In this document: positions 1 through 11,489 of the stretch, piece after piece
Layout: each line of letters begins with the position of its first letter
Numbering within the stretch: position 1 is the first letter of the stretch
Source of the DNA: Ignelater luminosus
Lineage: Eukaryota; Arthropoda; Insecta; Coleoptera; Elateridae
Assembly (NCBI GenBank): GCA_011009095.1
Contig: VTPC01090027.1
Span: 1 to 64,000, forward strand
Direction of reading: 5' to 3'
DNA length: 64,000 nt
The notes under the pieces: generated by a model
Database searches by the model: none
Seen by the model: only the letters and a program-made list of their open reading frames with translations
What the model was told of the DNA's origin: nothing
Program-made: the position numbers and the translations under genes

Positions 1-759
1 TTTTTTCCTTTTCGAGATTCCTGATCTCTAAAATGACAGACGTGCTCGTTCGGTGCATTTAAATAGGTTATAAAATCAGAGGGGGATCTACATTTCGCTT
101 CATTCTTTCCGTCCTGCATTTAAAATCCGGTTTCATTTGCGGGTAGATTGATTTGTACGTGGCCTCCACAAATATTGAAATATGCACCCCCTATTGTTTG
201 TTATTTTGATTGACATGTTTGAAAGGCTAATTTAGATATTAAAATTCCCGATAGAAGACTTGAAATATATTTTAGAGTCAGAGGAACGCAAGTAATTGAT
301 TTCGGCTGGTCAATTGACCTATCGTTAATAAATAATGTCCCGATCTCTGTTACCTGCAAATACACTCATGTTCTATCAACCAGCTCCGTTTGTATACACA
401 CGAAATTCTGTATGCGCATTACAATGCTGTGTCTATACGGAGAAGGTAATTAAAATTTAATCTGCTTATATTGACAATGGTATGTTATAAAGGCTATTGT
501 TTATGTTATCAGTTGCAATTTGAGAGGTGGAAAAAATTGAAATAGGTTTGTTAATTTCTTCTATTCCACGTTGATTACCATATTTCGTATTTTTTTGTAA
601 TAAGCTGATGTTCTTTTTGAAACACCTTCATATACTAATAAAAAAATCATATTATATTTTAGTCTTATCTACGAGCACTGCGTAAGAACTACTTTATCAA
701 ACATTCTTTAGATAACTAACGACAGTTATTACTGTACGTAGTAGCGCCGTAATGGAGTG
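1..759. other. AT-rich non-coding stretch
   Basis: No open frame, RNA gene or repeat is recognisable here. The stretch ends at the TA dinucleotide that flanks the fold-back element starting at 762. Confidence 0.6.
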
Positions 760-761
760 TA

Positions 762-950
762 CAGTGTGTCCACATTTCAATGCTCACTATTGGGATCTCG
801 GAAATTGTAAGAGATACGAAGTCGGTTAAATTAGAAAAGATTTGGCTATTTTGGAGATCAGAGATTATGTTTTTGTTTTTTTCCAAAAAGTTCACAGCTT
901 ACTAGGTGTTTGCTAAAAACGAAATTATCTTATTTTTTTTTTAAATAAAA
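762..950 (+). repeat. Left long terminal inverted repeat of fold-back element
   Basis: This segment matches the reverse complement of about 1470-1655 nearly base for base, including the terminal CAGTGTGTCC and an internal run around GTAAGAGATACGAAGTCGG. The match fades near 950. Confidence 0.8.
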
Positions 951-1469
951 AGCATTTAGTGTGCTATGGCTTTAAACATATGAAAATCATTAATTTGTCT
1001 CAGATAAATTACATTTGTTATGTAACAATTGCTAAAACAAAACAAAAGCGCTTTTAAAATACTTTACTGAGCATTCGCAGATAGCATCAAAGAAGCAGCT
1101 AATGCCCCATGAAAGGGTATTTATTTTATTTTAGCAATTTTTGCATAACAAATGAATTTCTTTGATAAAACTCCACGACTTTGTGTGTTAGATGCCATGG
1201 CACTCTATAATGAAAAATAATTTTCACTTCATAACTTGGTAAAACAAAAATAGCTATGTCAAACCATGTATCACTGAAAAGCATTTAAGGCGTGCAGTTC
1301 AGTAATATGGAAACCAAGTAGGCGTTCCATTAGAAAAAAATTGGATTCACGTTTCACCGCCGAGGTAAAACAAAAAACAATTGCGAAAATAAATTTTTGT
1401 GTTTCGGAGTAAATTCTCTAAAACACCCTCTTTACTGTTCTGTTCTATCTTTGCTCGTTCCTGAGATAT

Positions 1470-1655
1470 TTCACTTAAAAAAATAAAAGATAATTTCGTT
1501 TTTAGCAAATATCTAGTAAGCCGTGAACTTTTTTGAAAAAACAAAAGCATAATCTCTGATCTCCAAAATAGTGAAATTTTTTCTAATTTAACCGACTTCG
1601 TATCTCTTACAATTTCCGAGATTCCAATAGTGAGCATCGAAATGTGGACACACTG
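1470..1655 (-). repeat. Right long terminal inverted repeat of fold-back element
   Basis: Inverted partner of 762-950, ending in GGACACACTG immediately before the TA target duplication at 1656-1657. Confidence 0.8.
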
Positions 1656-1789
1656 TATAGCATAAGTTTTGTGTTTATACAAACAACTGTTACGAACGGT
1701 CGATAAATTTGTTATTATCAAAAAAGTCTTTTTTCCATAAAACCTAGAAAAATAAATTTGATGAAAGAGAAGCTAAGATAAAATAAAAA

Positions 1790-3835
1790 AGATAGCAGCA
1801 AAAAATAAAAATGAAAATATCAAGGACAAAAAAGGTTCAAATAGAAATCGTTTGGAGAAGCAAGAACTGACCAACTGACTAGAAAAGGCCAGGGAAAAAT
1901 AAACTGGATGAGACAAGAGCAAAAATAATAATGAAAGACACAGGACGAAGAAGATTCCAATAGAAATTGTTTGGAGAATTAACAAGAACTGACCAATTCA
2001 CTAGAGAGGGCGGGGAAAAAATAAATTGGATGAGACAAGAGCAAAAATAATAATGAAACTCATAGGTCGATGAAGAGTCCAATCGAAGTCGTTTGGAGAC
2101 TCAGGAAGAACTGACCAATTTACTAGCGAAGACCGGGAAAAAATAAATTTGATGAGACAAGAGATGAAAGACATAGGACGAAGAAGATTCCAAAAGAACT
2201 CGTTTGGAAAAATAGCAGGAATTGTCCAATTGACTGGAGAAGGCCAGAAAAAAATAAATCTGAAAAAAACAGAAGCGAAAATAAAAATGAAAAGACCAAG
2301 GACAAAGAAGATTTAAATAGGTATCGTTTGGGAAATTAGCAAGAACTGATCAATTGACTAAAGAAGGCCAGGGAAAAATAAATTTGATGAGACCTAAGCA
2401 AAATAAATACAAAAAGACGAAGGATAAGAAAGATTCCAATAAACATCGTTTGGAAAACTGACGAGAACTGAACAATTCAATGGAAATAACTTTGATGGTT
2501 CAGAAGTTGAAATAAGAACGGCTGAACTCAGGGTTAAAAAGACCCAACAGGATTGAGAATATATCAAAAACTAAATAATGAAATGGAAAAGGTTGGGAAA
2601 AATAATTTTTATGGTTTAGAAGCCGAAATACAACTGAGTTGGTTCAAGACTAAGAAGATTCAACAAGATATCCATTGGGAAATTATCAAAAACGGAAGAA
2701 TTAAATGGAGAAAGTTGGAAAAAATAGTCTTGATGGTTCAGAAGCCGAAATACAACTGAGTTTGTCCAAAACTATGAAGATTCAACAAGATATCCATTGG
2801 GAAATTATCAAAAACTGAAGAATTAAATGGAAAAAGTTGGGAAAAAATAACTTTAATGATTCAGAAGCCGAAATACAGCTAAGTTGGTCCAAAACTAAGA
2901 AGATTCAACAAGATATCCATTGGGAAATTATCAAAAACTAAAGAATTAAATAAAAAATGTTGGTAAAAAATAATTTTAATGGTTCAGAAGCTGAAATACA
3001 ATTGACTTGGTCTACAACTAAGAAGATCCAACAGGATATCTATTGGGCAATGATCAAAATCTGAAGAATGAAGTGGAAACAGTCGGTAAAAATAACTCTG
3101 ATGGTTCAGAAGCTGAAATACAACTGACTTGGATTGGAAAGTTACCGAAAACTGAAGAATTAAATGGAAAGTGTTGGGAAAAGATAACTTTGATAGTTCA
3201 GAAGCTGAGATATAAACAGCTGGACACAGGGTTAAAAAGACCCAACAGGATATTGATTGGAAAATTTTCAAAAACTAGAGAATCAAATGGAAAAGGTTGG
3301 GAAAAAATAATTTTGACGGTTCAAAAGCTAAAATCAAAATTACTTGATTCAGGCTTAAAAAGATCCAACAAGATATTGTTTGGGAAATTACCGAAAACTG
3401 AACAATTAAATAGAAATGGTCGGGAAAAAATAATTTTGATGATTCAAAACTAAACTCAAAATGACTTGACTGAGGATAAAAGAGATCCAACAAGGTATCT
3501 ATTGGGAAATTATCGGAAGCTAAAGAATGAAATGGAAAAGGTGGGACACATAATCTTAATGGTTTCGGTCTCTAGAATATCAAAGGCTGGGCTCAAGATT
3601 AACAAGACTCAAGAGAAATTACCAAAACCTGAAGAATTTAATGAGAAAAAATCAGAAAAAAATAACAGAAGCTGAATTAAAAATGAATGGACCAAAAATG
3701 TAAAAGATTCAAATAGATATCAGTTGTGGAATTAGAAAGAATTTGTGGGTGAACTGAAGAAAGTCTGGAAAAATATATTTGATGAAAAAAGACCCAAGAG
3801 ATTAGAAATTGGAAAAGTAACTGAAGAATACTTGA
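1790..3835. repeat. ~120-bp satellite array with two diverged subfamilies
   Basis: About 17 tandem units. In the left part (1790 to ~2480) the marker GAACTGACCAATT-like recurs near 1867, 1988, 2108, 2220, 2342 and 2465, a period of 112-123. In the right part (2490 to ~3835) the marker GGTTCAGAAGC recurs near 2735, 2858, 2981, 3103, 3197, 3319 and 3440, a period of ~122 with one ~94-bp shortened unit. The two consensus sequences align along their whole length (shared GGGAAAAATAA, AAGAAGATTC and GGGAAATTA blocks), so this is one satellite with two subfamilies side by side. Short open frames here (2553-2759, 3043-3453, 3466-3675) exist only because the unit is poor in stop codons. They are not genes. 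Confidence 0.88.
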
Positions 3836-6800
3836 AAGAAGGGCCTTGATACCACAATAACAAAAACAGGAAGTAAGAAACTTAAGACGAGAATGGAGAT
3901 GATTTACAAGTAAATTTAAATTTTTATAAAAGTTTTTATTATTTTGATGAAACAAAAAGGAAAAATGGTAGCTTTCTACAACTACTAGATACAAAAATAT
4001 GCTGTTCAATATGCTTGTGCGTTTCATTGCATAACAAACAGAAAACTATAAAATACAAATTTATAGTAAGCCCTACGAAGTGAATATTAGTAACTAAACT
4101 AAATCGATTTTCTACAAACAGCTGACATAAATTTATTTACAAAAATATATTTGTTTAAAATCAAAATTTCACAAAAAATTCTTCCTCTAAAGTAAAAACC
4201 TCGACGAGAGAGAAAAACCAGCAATTTTTGAACAATTTTTCTTTTTCCGGCGTCCTGTAAATTGTAGGGGGTTGTTTCTGGTGTACTATTGACAGGGTGA
4301 CGGATTACTAACCCATTCGGCCAGTGATGGATGAGATCACGTGACTTCCGGTTCATGATGACCACCTGTTGGATGACACATTCATATGATGCACACGCAC
4401 ACACAGCTTTACTCTTGACACAAATTTAGGGCTGTCATCGAGGTGTTCTGTGATATGTTTACTCTGTCACAATAAAATGTTGTGTTTGGGTTTATTTGGT
4501 TTACATTGCATTATAACGGCAAACTAGGATGACGTTTATAACAGGTAATTTGTTTTTGAGTTCATTGAAAATTACACGAAAAAAATTCTCTAGTCGTGTT
4601 CTCTCTAATGCGCTGTAATTTCTGAAAAATTGTTCCTAATCGATTTTTGTTTTCTTTTTTCGTGTTAAACGCGTTAACCAAGAAATTACTTCCACATTAA
4701 CATAAAACGTTAAAAGAGTAAATTATGTTAAGCAGCAAAAAATTGTTTTAGTTTTCTATAAAAGCCATTTTCTTAATGTATAACAGGGTTCAATCAAAAG
4801 GGATTTATTTAGAAAGCTCTACCCTGCCGGTGATGGAATAATTTACCACATCTATCCCAAGGTGCGGAAACATATATTAATATATCGTTTATATTGATTA
4901 TCAATCATAATATTTCCCCCTTTTCTGGAAATATAATTTGTTTCATTACTAATATTATTATTATTATTAGGTATAATCCTAATGGATTTCCAACCACAAA
5001 AAGCTATAAAATGATTTGCCAAAAAAATGTAATCGGATCGTGTAGAAAATATTTAAGCTACATAGCGGTAAAATATGAAATATGCGGTAAATTTGCAACG
5101 AACTCCCGGGCGAGTTGATCGCTAACGCATAAAAATAGTAATAGATGTGCATCTGGGATTTTATTCGATAGAAATATTCGAATCTGAGTGACCAAGTACA
5201 CCCTAGAGTCTGCTCCATTTTCCTTTTAAGATGTATGACGTGTAAATAGGAAATCTCCCTATCACGGAATTTAGCTCGTAAATCTACTTTGATGAAATGG
5301 ATTCGATTGGAAACTACCCATAAGATAGTTATAAAACAAATAATTGCCACGGGAATGCGATGCGGTTTTACTAGTGTTTGTCTTCTGCAGATGCCTAATA
5401 GAATTATCTGTCCAGTGGAATTTTTATTTCTTTGACGTCTCCACATTTTGGTGACTTGCTGTAAGAGACTGATGGAGTTAGTTCAGGAAAAAGATTCTTT
5501 GCGTTCATTATTATTGCTGATTTAAATATGTAACCTAGGTCTATAATCGGACCATTTAAGTCTCTTAAGCAGTAAACATATCAGAAGTGGGAACAATCTG
5601 TCAAAAGCATGCTGTGTTGTATAAAAAGTTGATAAGAGAAAAAATGTAAGAATTTGCAGACAAAATACAAAGTGCGTGAATTAACATCAGAGTCTTACAA
5701 GAAACGCAGTTTCTTCATTTCCAATAACTATAACTTTTACAAAGACTAAAAGTAAAAGACTTGAAAAGAAAAATTATCTAAATGAAGACTCTAGAATCTC
5801 TAAAAAACATTCAAAAAAACAGATATAAAATCAAGTCAGTGCTAACTACTGTGCTTCGTTGAACGCTAGTTATTCGCAATCAACAATTATACGAAAGATG
5901 CCCGAAAATTTCCAAAGTTCAGGTTTAGGTTGGACCAAGCCAATGCTGTGATCGAGTGGAATGGAGCATTTTTTTTCCTAAGGAATGAATATCCGTCGGG
6001 CCGCAAAACGGGGAAGATGTTGCAGCCGTGTGCCAAACCTTGTTCTTTAAATACTTCTAGTATCTCTGAGCTTCCTTTAGTTTAGGCCAGATGGGTTATT
6101 CCAACTAGTCTATAGGCAACGGATACGTTATATCTTACACTATTTCGATTTTTTTGCAGTGTACACAAGAAGACCCGTTAACTGTCTTTCCCTTCTTCTA
6201 CAAATGCTCGATCAGTTTTTTCATTTGTCATGATAAGATAATTCTTGATCATAAAGGACAAGATTTTAGAATTTTTGGAACTGTCAACATTATGTTTTGC
6301 TAGCAAGTATATTAAATACTGTCGATTGATTTTGGAGAGGATTCTCAGTAAAGAAGTGAGATTCGCTGAGGTCCTTGATAAGAGTTTACTTCTAGATGCT
6401 CAACTTTTTCAGAGAACCTAGTTTGGTGTTCCATCCAGCACGGAGAAATCTTAGATCTAAATTCTTTCTTTCGGGTGAATGACACAATAATGGTTTTCTC
6501 AATTGGTTCTGAGAAGAAAGAAAAAATTAAACAATAATGAACTGTTTATTGCTATGAATAATGGTATTGCACAGTATTGTGATCTGGTCCTTGAAAACTT
6601 TACAAGTATCTATGCGCCTCTTCAACCAAATGGTGTTTTCGCTCATGAAGACGTCAAGACTGGTCAACTGGCATGCTTGCTTTGACTTTTGGGTCCCATC
6701 GGCATAGTACAGTAATGCCTGCAGTAGTAGGTTTTCTAAGTCTTGGTTATTTTTTGCTTCCTGGAACTCGACACTAATTTTTCTCAATTTTCTGGATTTA

Positions 6801-7084
6801 AGAAAATCTTAAAAACTGACCCGTTTCGTCATCCTTATTCCTTTTAAAATGTTTCTACACTTCATCAGACTGAGTCACTGCTATATCCATATTCAAACTA
6901 AAATATTTAAATTTATAGACACAGGGCCCCCATATGAAGGGAGCTAATGAATATTGAGTGTAGGGGTTCACAAGCCACACAAGGACACAAGGCTTCAGTG
7001 CTGTCAGGAGAACTTGGAGATGTTCCGTCAAGATCAAGTCGATGTTTTCATAGTTTGGCAACTGATGGTAAGACTTGGGTGTAT
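3836..7084. other. AT-rich region, no gene recognised
   Basis: No recognisable gene. A 155-residue minus-strand frame at 4979-5446 shows no domain and has the compositional look of chance. A short (ATT)n run occurs near 4950. A slightly GC-raised patch at 4250-4400 contains two E-box-like hexamers, CACGTG and CACCTG, which may be nothing. Two overlapping small frames at 6503-6787, one on each strand, match nothing I know. Confidence 0.5.
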
Positions 7085-7089
7085 CATAG

Positions 7090-7545
7090 AGACGCTGAGT
7101 AGAGTGCTGTACGAGCAGAAATCTCCAGGACCCGACTGGGGACAAACTTGATGCGGCCCGAAAAACTCGGTAACTTCGTGATCCGTCTGACAGGTCCAAA
7201 CAACCCAAGAGGCCAAAAAAGAAGCCTAAAGAGTTGAGAGGTCCAACAGACCAGAGAGAGTCACACGACCCGAAAGACCCAAAGGGCCGAGAAGACAAAC
7301 AGGCCTGTACGGCTAGACAGATATGTATGGCCCGACAGGTCTAAGAGCTCCGATAAATCCGAGAGATTCAAAAGGCCTGAGAGACCCAAAGGGCCCAAAA
7401 GTCGGACAGGACCGATGGCTCAAGAGGCCCGAAGATCCGAACAGCTCGACAGACCTGAAAAGCTTAAAGGGCCCACGATGTCCAAAAGGTCCGATAGAAA
7501 AGCCCGAAGATCCGAGAAGTTTAAGAGGCCTGATGGTTGGCTTGA
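7090..7545 (+). mobile_element. Interspersed element with GC-rich minisatellite core, copy 1
   Basis: The left flank around 7118-7175 (CCCGACTGGGGACAAA, then GCGGCCCGA and GGTAACTTC) is shared with 62670-62735, so this is a defined repeat with a fixed left end and not random low-complexity DNA. From about 7190 it becomes a degenerate tandem array of CCCGA/GGCCC words such as GACCCAAAGGGCCGAGAAG. Because the words have few stops in several frames, open frames arise on both strands (6855-7298, 7313-7558, 7323-7607, 7415-7633), one of them with a collagen-like Gly/Pro/Lys composition. I do not believe these are proteins, since the same array at 12.9-13.4 and 62.7-62.9 kb does not conserve a reading frame. 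Confidence 0.65.
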
Positions 7546-9470
7546 CTACAAGATGCACAAAACTTCCCTCATCCCTACTAAAATGTCCAAGGTGGAAAAA
7601 TCTGTAGGCAAGGTCATGGAAACTGTCTTCTGAAATGAGGAAGAACTTTTACTTCTGAAGGTCATGACGCAAACAACAACCATAAGTGGGAAGAGCTAAG
7701 GTAATACAATGGTGGCTTTGCGAGAGTCTATCAAGGAGAAAAGACGAGGAAAGCCAGGGTGTTGCTTCTTTACAACAACACTCCGACTAAGGTATTGTAA
7801 CCTGTCTGCCAAATGCGATCTGTAGCAGAATCTAAACCTCAGAAGACCACGGAAAGCGTAAAACCGACAATAATAGTTCACCTTCTCTCCAAAGAATGGA
7901 CGTCCGTCAAGCGTCACAGTTGGTGTTTGTAGGGAAGATGTTGCAATCGGATGTCTGTGCCTCCAACATGGGGTGAGCCCGTTTTGGAATCCAAATCTGA
8001 GGGGGTGACAAAGCTTCAGGTATGAAAGAGAGACGGGGGAAGTCACAGGCAACCGCACGAAATTGTTGCTATCGTGCTTCGCTCCTAATAAATATGATTT
8101 TGTCATGTTGTCATTACCTAAATGCTGTTTGTAATCCGCATAAGCGTACACTTTGAAAGACTGATTAGTTTTAGGTTGAATTTCTAATAAATTTGATAAA
8201 ACAAAGTTTAATTAGCAGCGAGGTGTAATTCAGTGTGATAACTATTGCCTCAGTTTATCGTTTAAATTTGTTGTTTAGAAATATCCATGTTAGCTACACC
8301 TACTTATGCTTTCTAATTTATAATAAACCAAAGATGATATTACAATAAAGGTCAAATGTCAAAGTCGTACGTCAATCTGCCTTCTAATTTTGTGACTACT
8401 CGATCTAGTAAACTATTATTTTGTCGTTTCTTTTTCTTTCTTTTTTCCAAAAATTAGCAAGTTTCATATTACCTATCGCGTATTTCGGAAACTACAAAAG
8501 ACTGTGACATCTGGAACATAAAAATCTACAACCAGATGATCTGCCAAGACAAGTAAAGTTAGAATCGATTTATAAGCTAACTTAGATTGTAATTCTCCTA
8601 TTCTCGGCTAACTTTATATCAATCCAACTTCTTTAATATCTCAACACGTCTACACTAATGTATTCACCCATTAAAAACAAAAAAGTAAAAAAAAGAAATA
8701 AAATAAGAGAACACATACACATACATACTAAACAATTTACAAACGCGCTAATGGAATCGTGTGCGAGGCGATTTTTCAAAGTCGCATGTTTCCGCAGCTT
8801 TATCTGAGGGATCGTCATCTGGTTCTAAGCCCCCCATCTGATCCGGCTGTGACATCCTTCTCTCATCAGTCTTAGCACACATCACATTACCGTGAGGATT
8901 TTTGCATCGATCACCATCGATACAGTCAAGAGGAGACATGAATCGGTGTGTAGAAAGAGGAGAGAAACGACGCTTTTGCGTTATACGTAGTACTATATGC
9001 GAGAGGATTGTTTTACCTTAGGGACAGATTTTCTAGAAAGGTTAGTCTTCTCTTCCACCCGCATCTTTGAAGGAAACTAACTAAATAATGCCAAATATAA
9101 GTAGTGGTAATAAAAATTCAGTTATACTACATAACGATAAAGCAGCGGAAGTATAGAAGAGAAACTTGATAATAAATGAAAGAATTTTTTTATTTTCTTA
9201 ATTGCGTTAGTTGATTAGATTATTTTAACTCGAATAATTCTCTACTACTTACCAATACAATTAAAATGAGAATGCAACTGATAAAAGATTTCTTTGTTAT
9301 TACTTCAATTCTGAGAATACATGAAACTTTAAATCTGTATTGTTCTCTCGTTTTATTTTTGTTTTGTTCAGATTGACAAAAGTTTGTTGACCTTGAATTA
9401 TTACTTGCAAGACAGAAATACATTCGCAGAGCTGCTGACCTGGCAGCGTATTGTAATCTTTGAATAAGGT
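7546..9470. other. No gene recognised
   Basis: A 151-residue minus-strand frame at 7696-8151 lies in a slightly GC-raised stretch but shows no domain, signal peptide or repeat that I can identify. A 63-residue acidic, cysteine-containing minus-strand frame at 8748-8939 is likewise unrecognised. Either could be part of an old transposon or a missed exon. The remainder is AT-rich. Confidence 0.4.
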
Positions 9471-9714
9471 AAGACTTCAACGTTGCCAAAATGAAAGAAA
9501 ACATCCTTTCATGACACATAACGCCACATTTAATTGATAAGAAACTGCTAGTGAAGGAAACGGTCGGTTATACAAAGTAATACATACAAATGTAGCATCC
9601 TTGGTAAAGCAGTAAAGAGACAGGGTAGATGGGAGAATTGTATAGCAGTGACTGGAAGGAAATAAAGAACTCTGAAGTTTAAAACGTGGAACATTAATGG
9701 CAATTGTCATTATT

Positions 9715-9788
9715 CTTAAAATCATGATAAAAAGTAGCAGAGGTCCAAGAACAGAGCCTTGCGGTACACCACGTATTTGATATCGCAT
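9715..9788 (-). pseudogene. Reverse transcriptase fragment (GVPQGSVLGPLL block)
   Basis: The reverse complement reads RGVPQGSVLGPLLL, the conserved block 4 of non-LTR retrotransposon reverse transcriptases, just upstream of where the palm YADD motif should follow. Nothing RT-like continues downstream in any frame, so only this short block survives. It lies downstream of the FADD fragment at 10070-10460 on the same strand, the reverse of the normal block order, so the two probably come from separate insertions or from a rearrangement. Confidence 0.55.
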
Positions 9789-10069
9789 GTTGTAAACAAG
9801 TCTACATTAAATGTTTTCTGATTCTACAGGCCTGGAGTATCTTCAGTGGGTTAAAGGGTCGCAGACAACCAAAGCTTAGTATAGTGATTTTGGGAAATTG
9901 CCGAACCTTTCTTTTTTATATGCCGAAGGTGATCAATGGCGAATAATTGTTTATGAATCATCAATCTTAGATGTGTTAATGTCTGTTTTGTTTCGATATT
10001 AAGCAGAGTACAGCTTGTCCCTTTCCGTCCATCTCACATAGGCTAACTACAACTCTTTTCACTTCGTTT

Positions 10070-10460
10070 ATACCTTTTTTTCCCGAGGACTTTCAGTTAC
10101 TAGAAAGATCAGATCGTCTGCAAATGTTTGTATCAAATCATGATCTTCACCCTCAAAGCTTCTATGATGAGTAACCATAAAATTGATTCTAGGGATGACT
10201 CCTTTGGACAGCCTCGCTACTTATCTTTCTAGTCCTTAAGAAACCCATTATTGCTTTGCCCAAATTTGCAGGACATATTTTCTTATATTTAAGATTGTTT
10301 TCAAGTTAAAGTATCACGCAGAGTTAAAGAAACAGCTAAGCTAATCCTATTGTCTTTACCCCTTCTGTCTGTCTGTATTGTTATACGTCTATGTCTAAAT
10401 CCATATTGGGACTCATTGAGTCTTCCGTTCTCTAAAAAGTAGATAATTCTGCTTGTCGGG
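10070..10460 (-). pseudogene. Non-LTR retrotransposon RT remnant with FADD active-site motif
   Basis: On the minus strand, the segment near 10440-10380 reads FLENGRLNESQYGFRHRR, resembling RT blocks 1-2 (LNExQYGFRxxRST). Near 10138-10085 it reads DLIQTFADDLIFLVTESPR, the catalytic FADD motif of LINE reverse transcriptases, with both aspartates encoded at about 10113-10118. The frames differ and stops intervene between the blocks, so the gene is dead. The open frame 10301-10747 covers the first block. The rest of that frame is not recognisable. The clade cannot be settled by eye; FADD with this context occurs in several LINE clades. Confidence 0.6.
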
Positions 10461-10864
10461 GCTTTGTTCAAATTGATTCTCCCATTTTGCGATTTCTCTA
10501 AGCGACTGCCCGTATTATATTCTACTTGCTGTGTTTTTTTTTTAATATTGCAAGAACGAATTGATTCTTCTTGTTCAATTTCTTTATGTATGGATGCCAC
10601 ATCAGAGCCGAAAACGAGTCTCAAGATCTTCAGGTCATTTTCACTTTGATTTTCTTTCAATTCAAAATGCTTTTGCAGACAACTGCCGTTAAGCCTTTCA
10701 CACCTGTCTTGTGCAATGAGACCAAAACACTTTTTTCCAGAGGGCAAAAGGCTCCCAACGCCTTTAGAATTGCCGAGTTCAAGCTAAGAAAGCGAGAGTC
10801 TCACAATTGGGACGATTAAGAAAAATTTTTTCACAAGAGCAGAAGCCAGAAATCGTTGACTTGC

Positions 10865-11330
10865 AAAGATCTAAACACGAGATTCTATAGCCTCTCTTTA
10901 AAGTCTCTGCGTTTTTTGGTTTATCATTACGCCAAGACGAATGGTATTTCAATATCTTTTTTTGATGAAACCATGCCAGAAAAGAGAATTTTACACGTGA
11001 TGCCAAGCTGTCACTTAGAATTCCTTGCAAGACAAGTGTGGCAAGAATCATGGGCTATAATAAAACTCAGTTGGATAGCTGCCTCAAAAATCTGAAGGAA
11101 ACATATGACAACTACCAGTTTACAGCAGACTGAATCTATAGTGTAGATGAAACAAGGCCACAAACTATTCCAGGAAAATTACTTAAAGCTGTTTTATACC
11201 ATAGGCAGGAAAGAAATTGTCTCTATCGTATGCTGCGCCAATGCAACAACGAATTACATTGTTATCACACCCTGGGCAAACAGTGAGACAAACTATAACT
11301 ATCTATCACGTGGCGGAGCTGTTTAAGATC
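10865..11330 (+). pseudogene. Pogo/Tigger-like (DDE_1) transposase remnant
   Basis: Three frame-shifted blocks occur in the order seen in pogo-like transposases. First is NTRFYSLSLKSLRFLVYHYA followed by KTNGISISFFDETM (about 10876-10980), matching the CENP-B-type DNA-binding region and linker. From 11008 comes LSLRIPCKTSVARIMGY, then about 15 residues on NLKETYDNYQFTAD, a TGA stop at 11131-11133, and IYSVDETRPQTIP. In family terms this is LSLR-P-TS--R followed by the first catalytic aspartate in (N/S)VDET, whose codon is at about 11146. In another frame at 11201, GRKEIVSIVCCANATTNYI matches the block after the first catalytic site. At least two frameshifts and one stop disable it. The later catalytic region is not recognisable. 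A further open frame at 11217-11474 may be tail sequence, but I cannot support that. Confidence 0.68.
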
Positions 11331-11489
11331 GCATACTATAGAGTTGCAACAATTGAGAAAATAATTACAGTTGAAATATTTACATTAGACACTACCGTTT
11401 TTCCAAACGAGGATTTACTAGAAGAACTACCAGAAGATTATGCTAAGGAAAAATATGGGTCATGGTGCCTTTAAAACCGATGACTTTGC

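Larger units (their letters stand above)
762..1655. mobile_element. Fold-back Tc1/mariner-type miniature element (MITE)
   Basis: An 894-bp non-coding element begins CAGTGTGTCC and ends GGACACACTG, flanked by TA on both sides (760-761 and 1656-1657). TA duplication on insertion is the signature of the IS630-Tc1-mariner superfamily. The first ~185 bp (762 to about 950) are an inverted copy of the last ~185 bp (about 1470 to 1655), with only scattered mismatches by eye, so the termini are long inverted repeats rather than the ~28 bp usual for mariner. The middle is AT-rich and encodes nothing recognisable. A 124-residue open frame on the minus strand at 1347-1721 runs across the right repeat and past the element edge, so I regard it as chance. 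A diverged right half of the same element lies at 14440-14881. It would need a transposase supplied in trans. Confidence 0.8.

Noticed and set aside
1347..1721. 124-residue minus-strand frame
   Set aside because: Crosses the right end of the miniature element into flanking DNA; not conserved in the second copy at 14.4-14.9 kb.
3043..3453. 136-residue open frame
   Set aside because: Falls inside the 120-bp satellite; the frame shifts relative to the unit and is a by-product of few stops in the monomer.
4979..5446. 155-residue minus-strand frame
   Set aside because: No recognisable domain and composition typical of translated AT-rich non-coding DNA.
7323..7607. Collagen-like open frame (Gly/Pro/Lys-rich)
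   Set aside because: It lies wholly in the GC-rich word array. Both strands and more than one frame are open, and other copies of the array do not keep the frame.
7696..8151. 151-residue minus-strand frame
   Set aside because: No recognisable domain. Kept as unassigned rather than called a gene.
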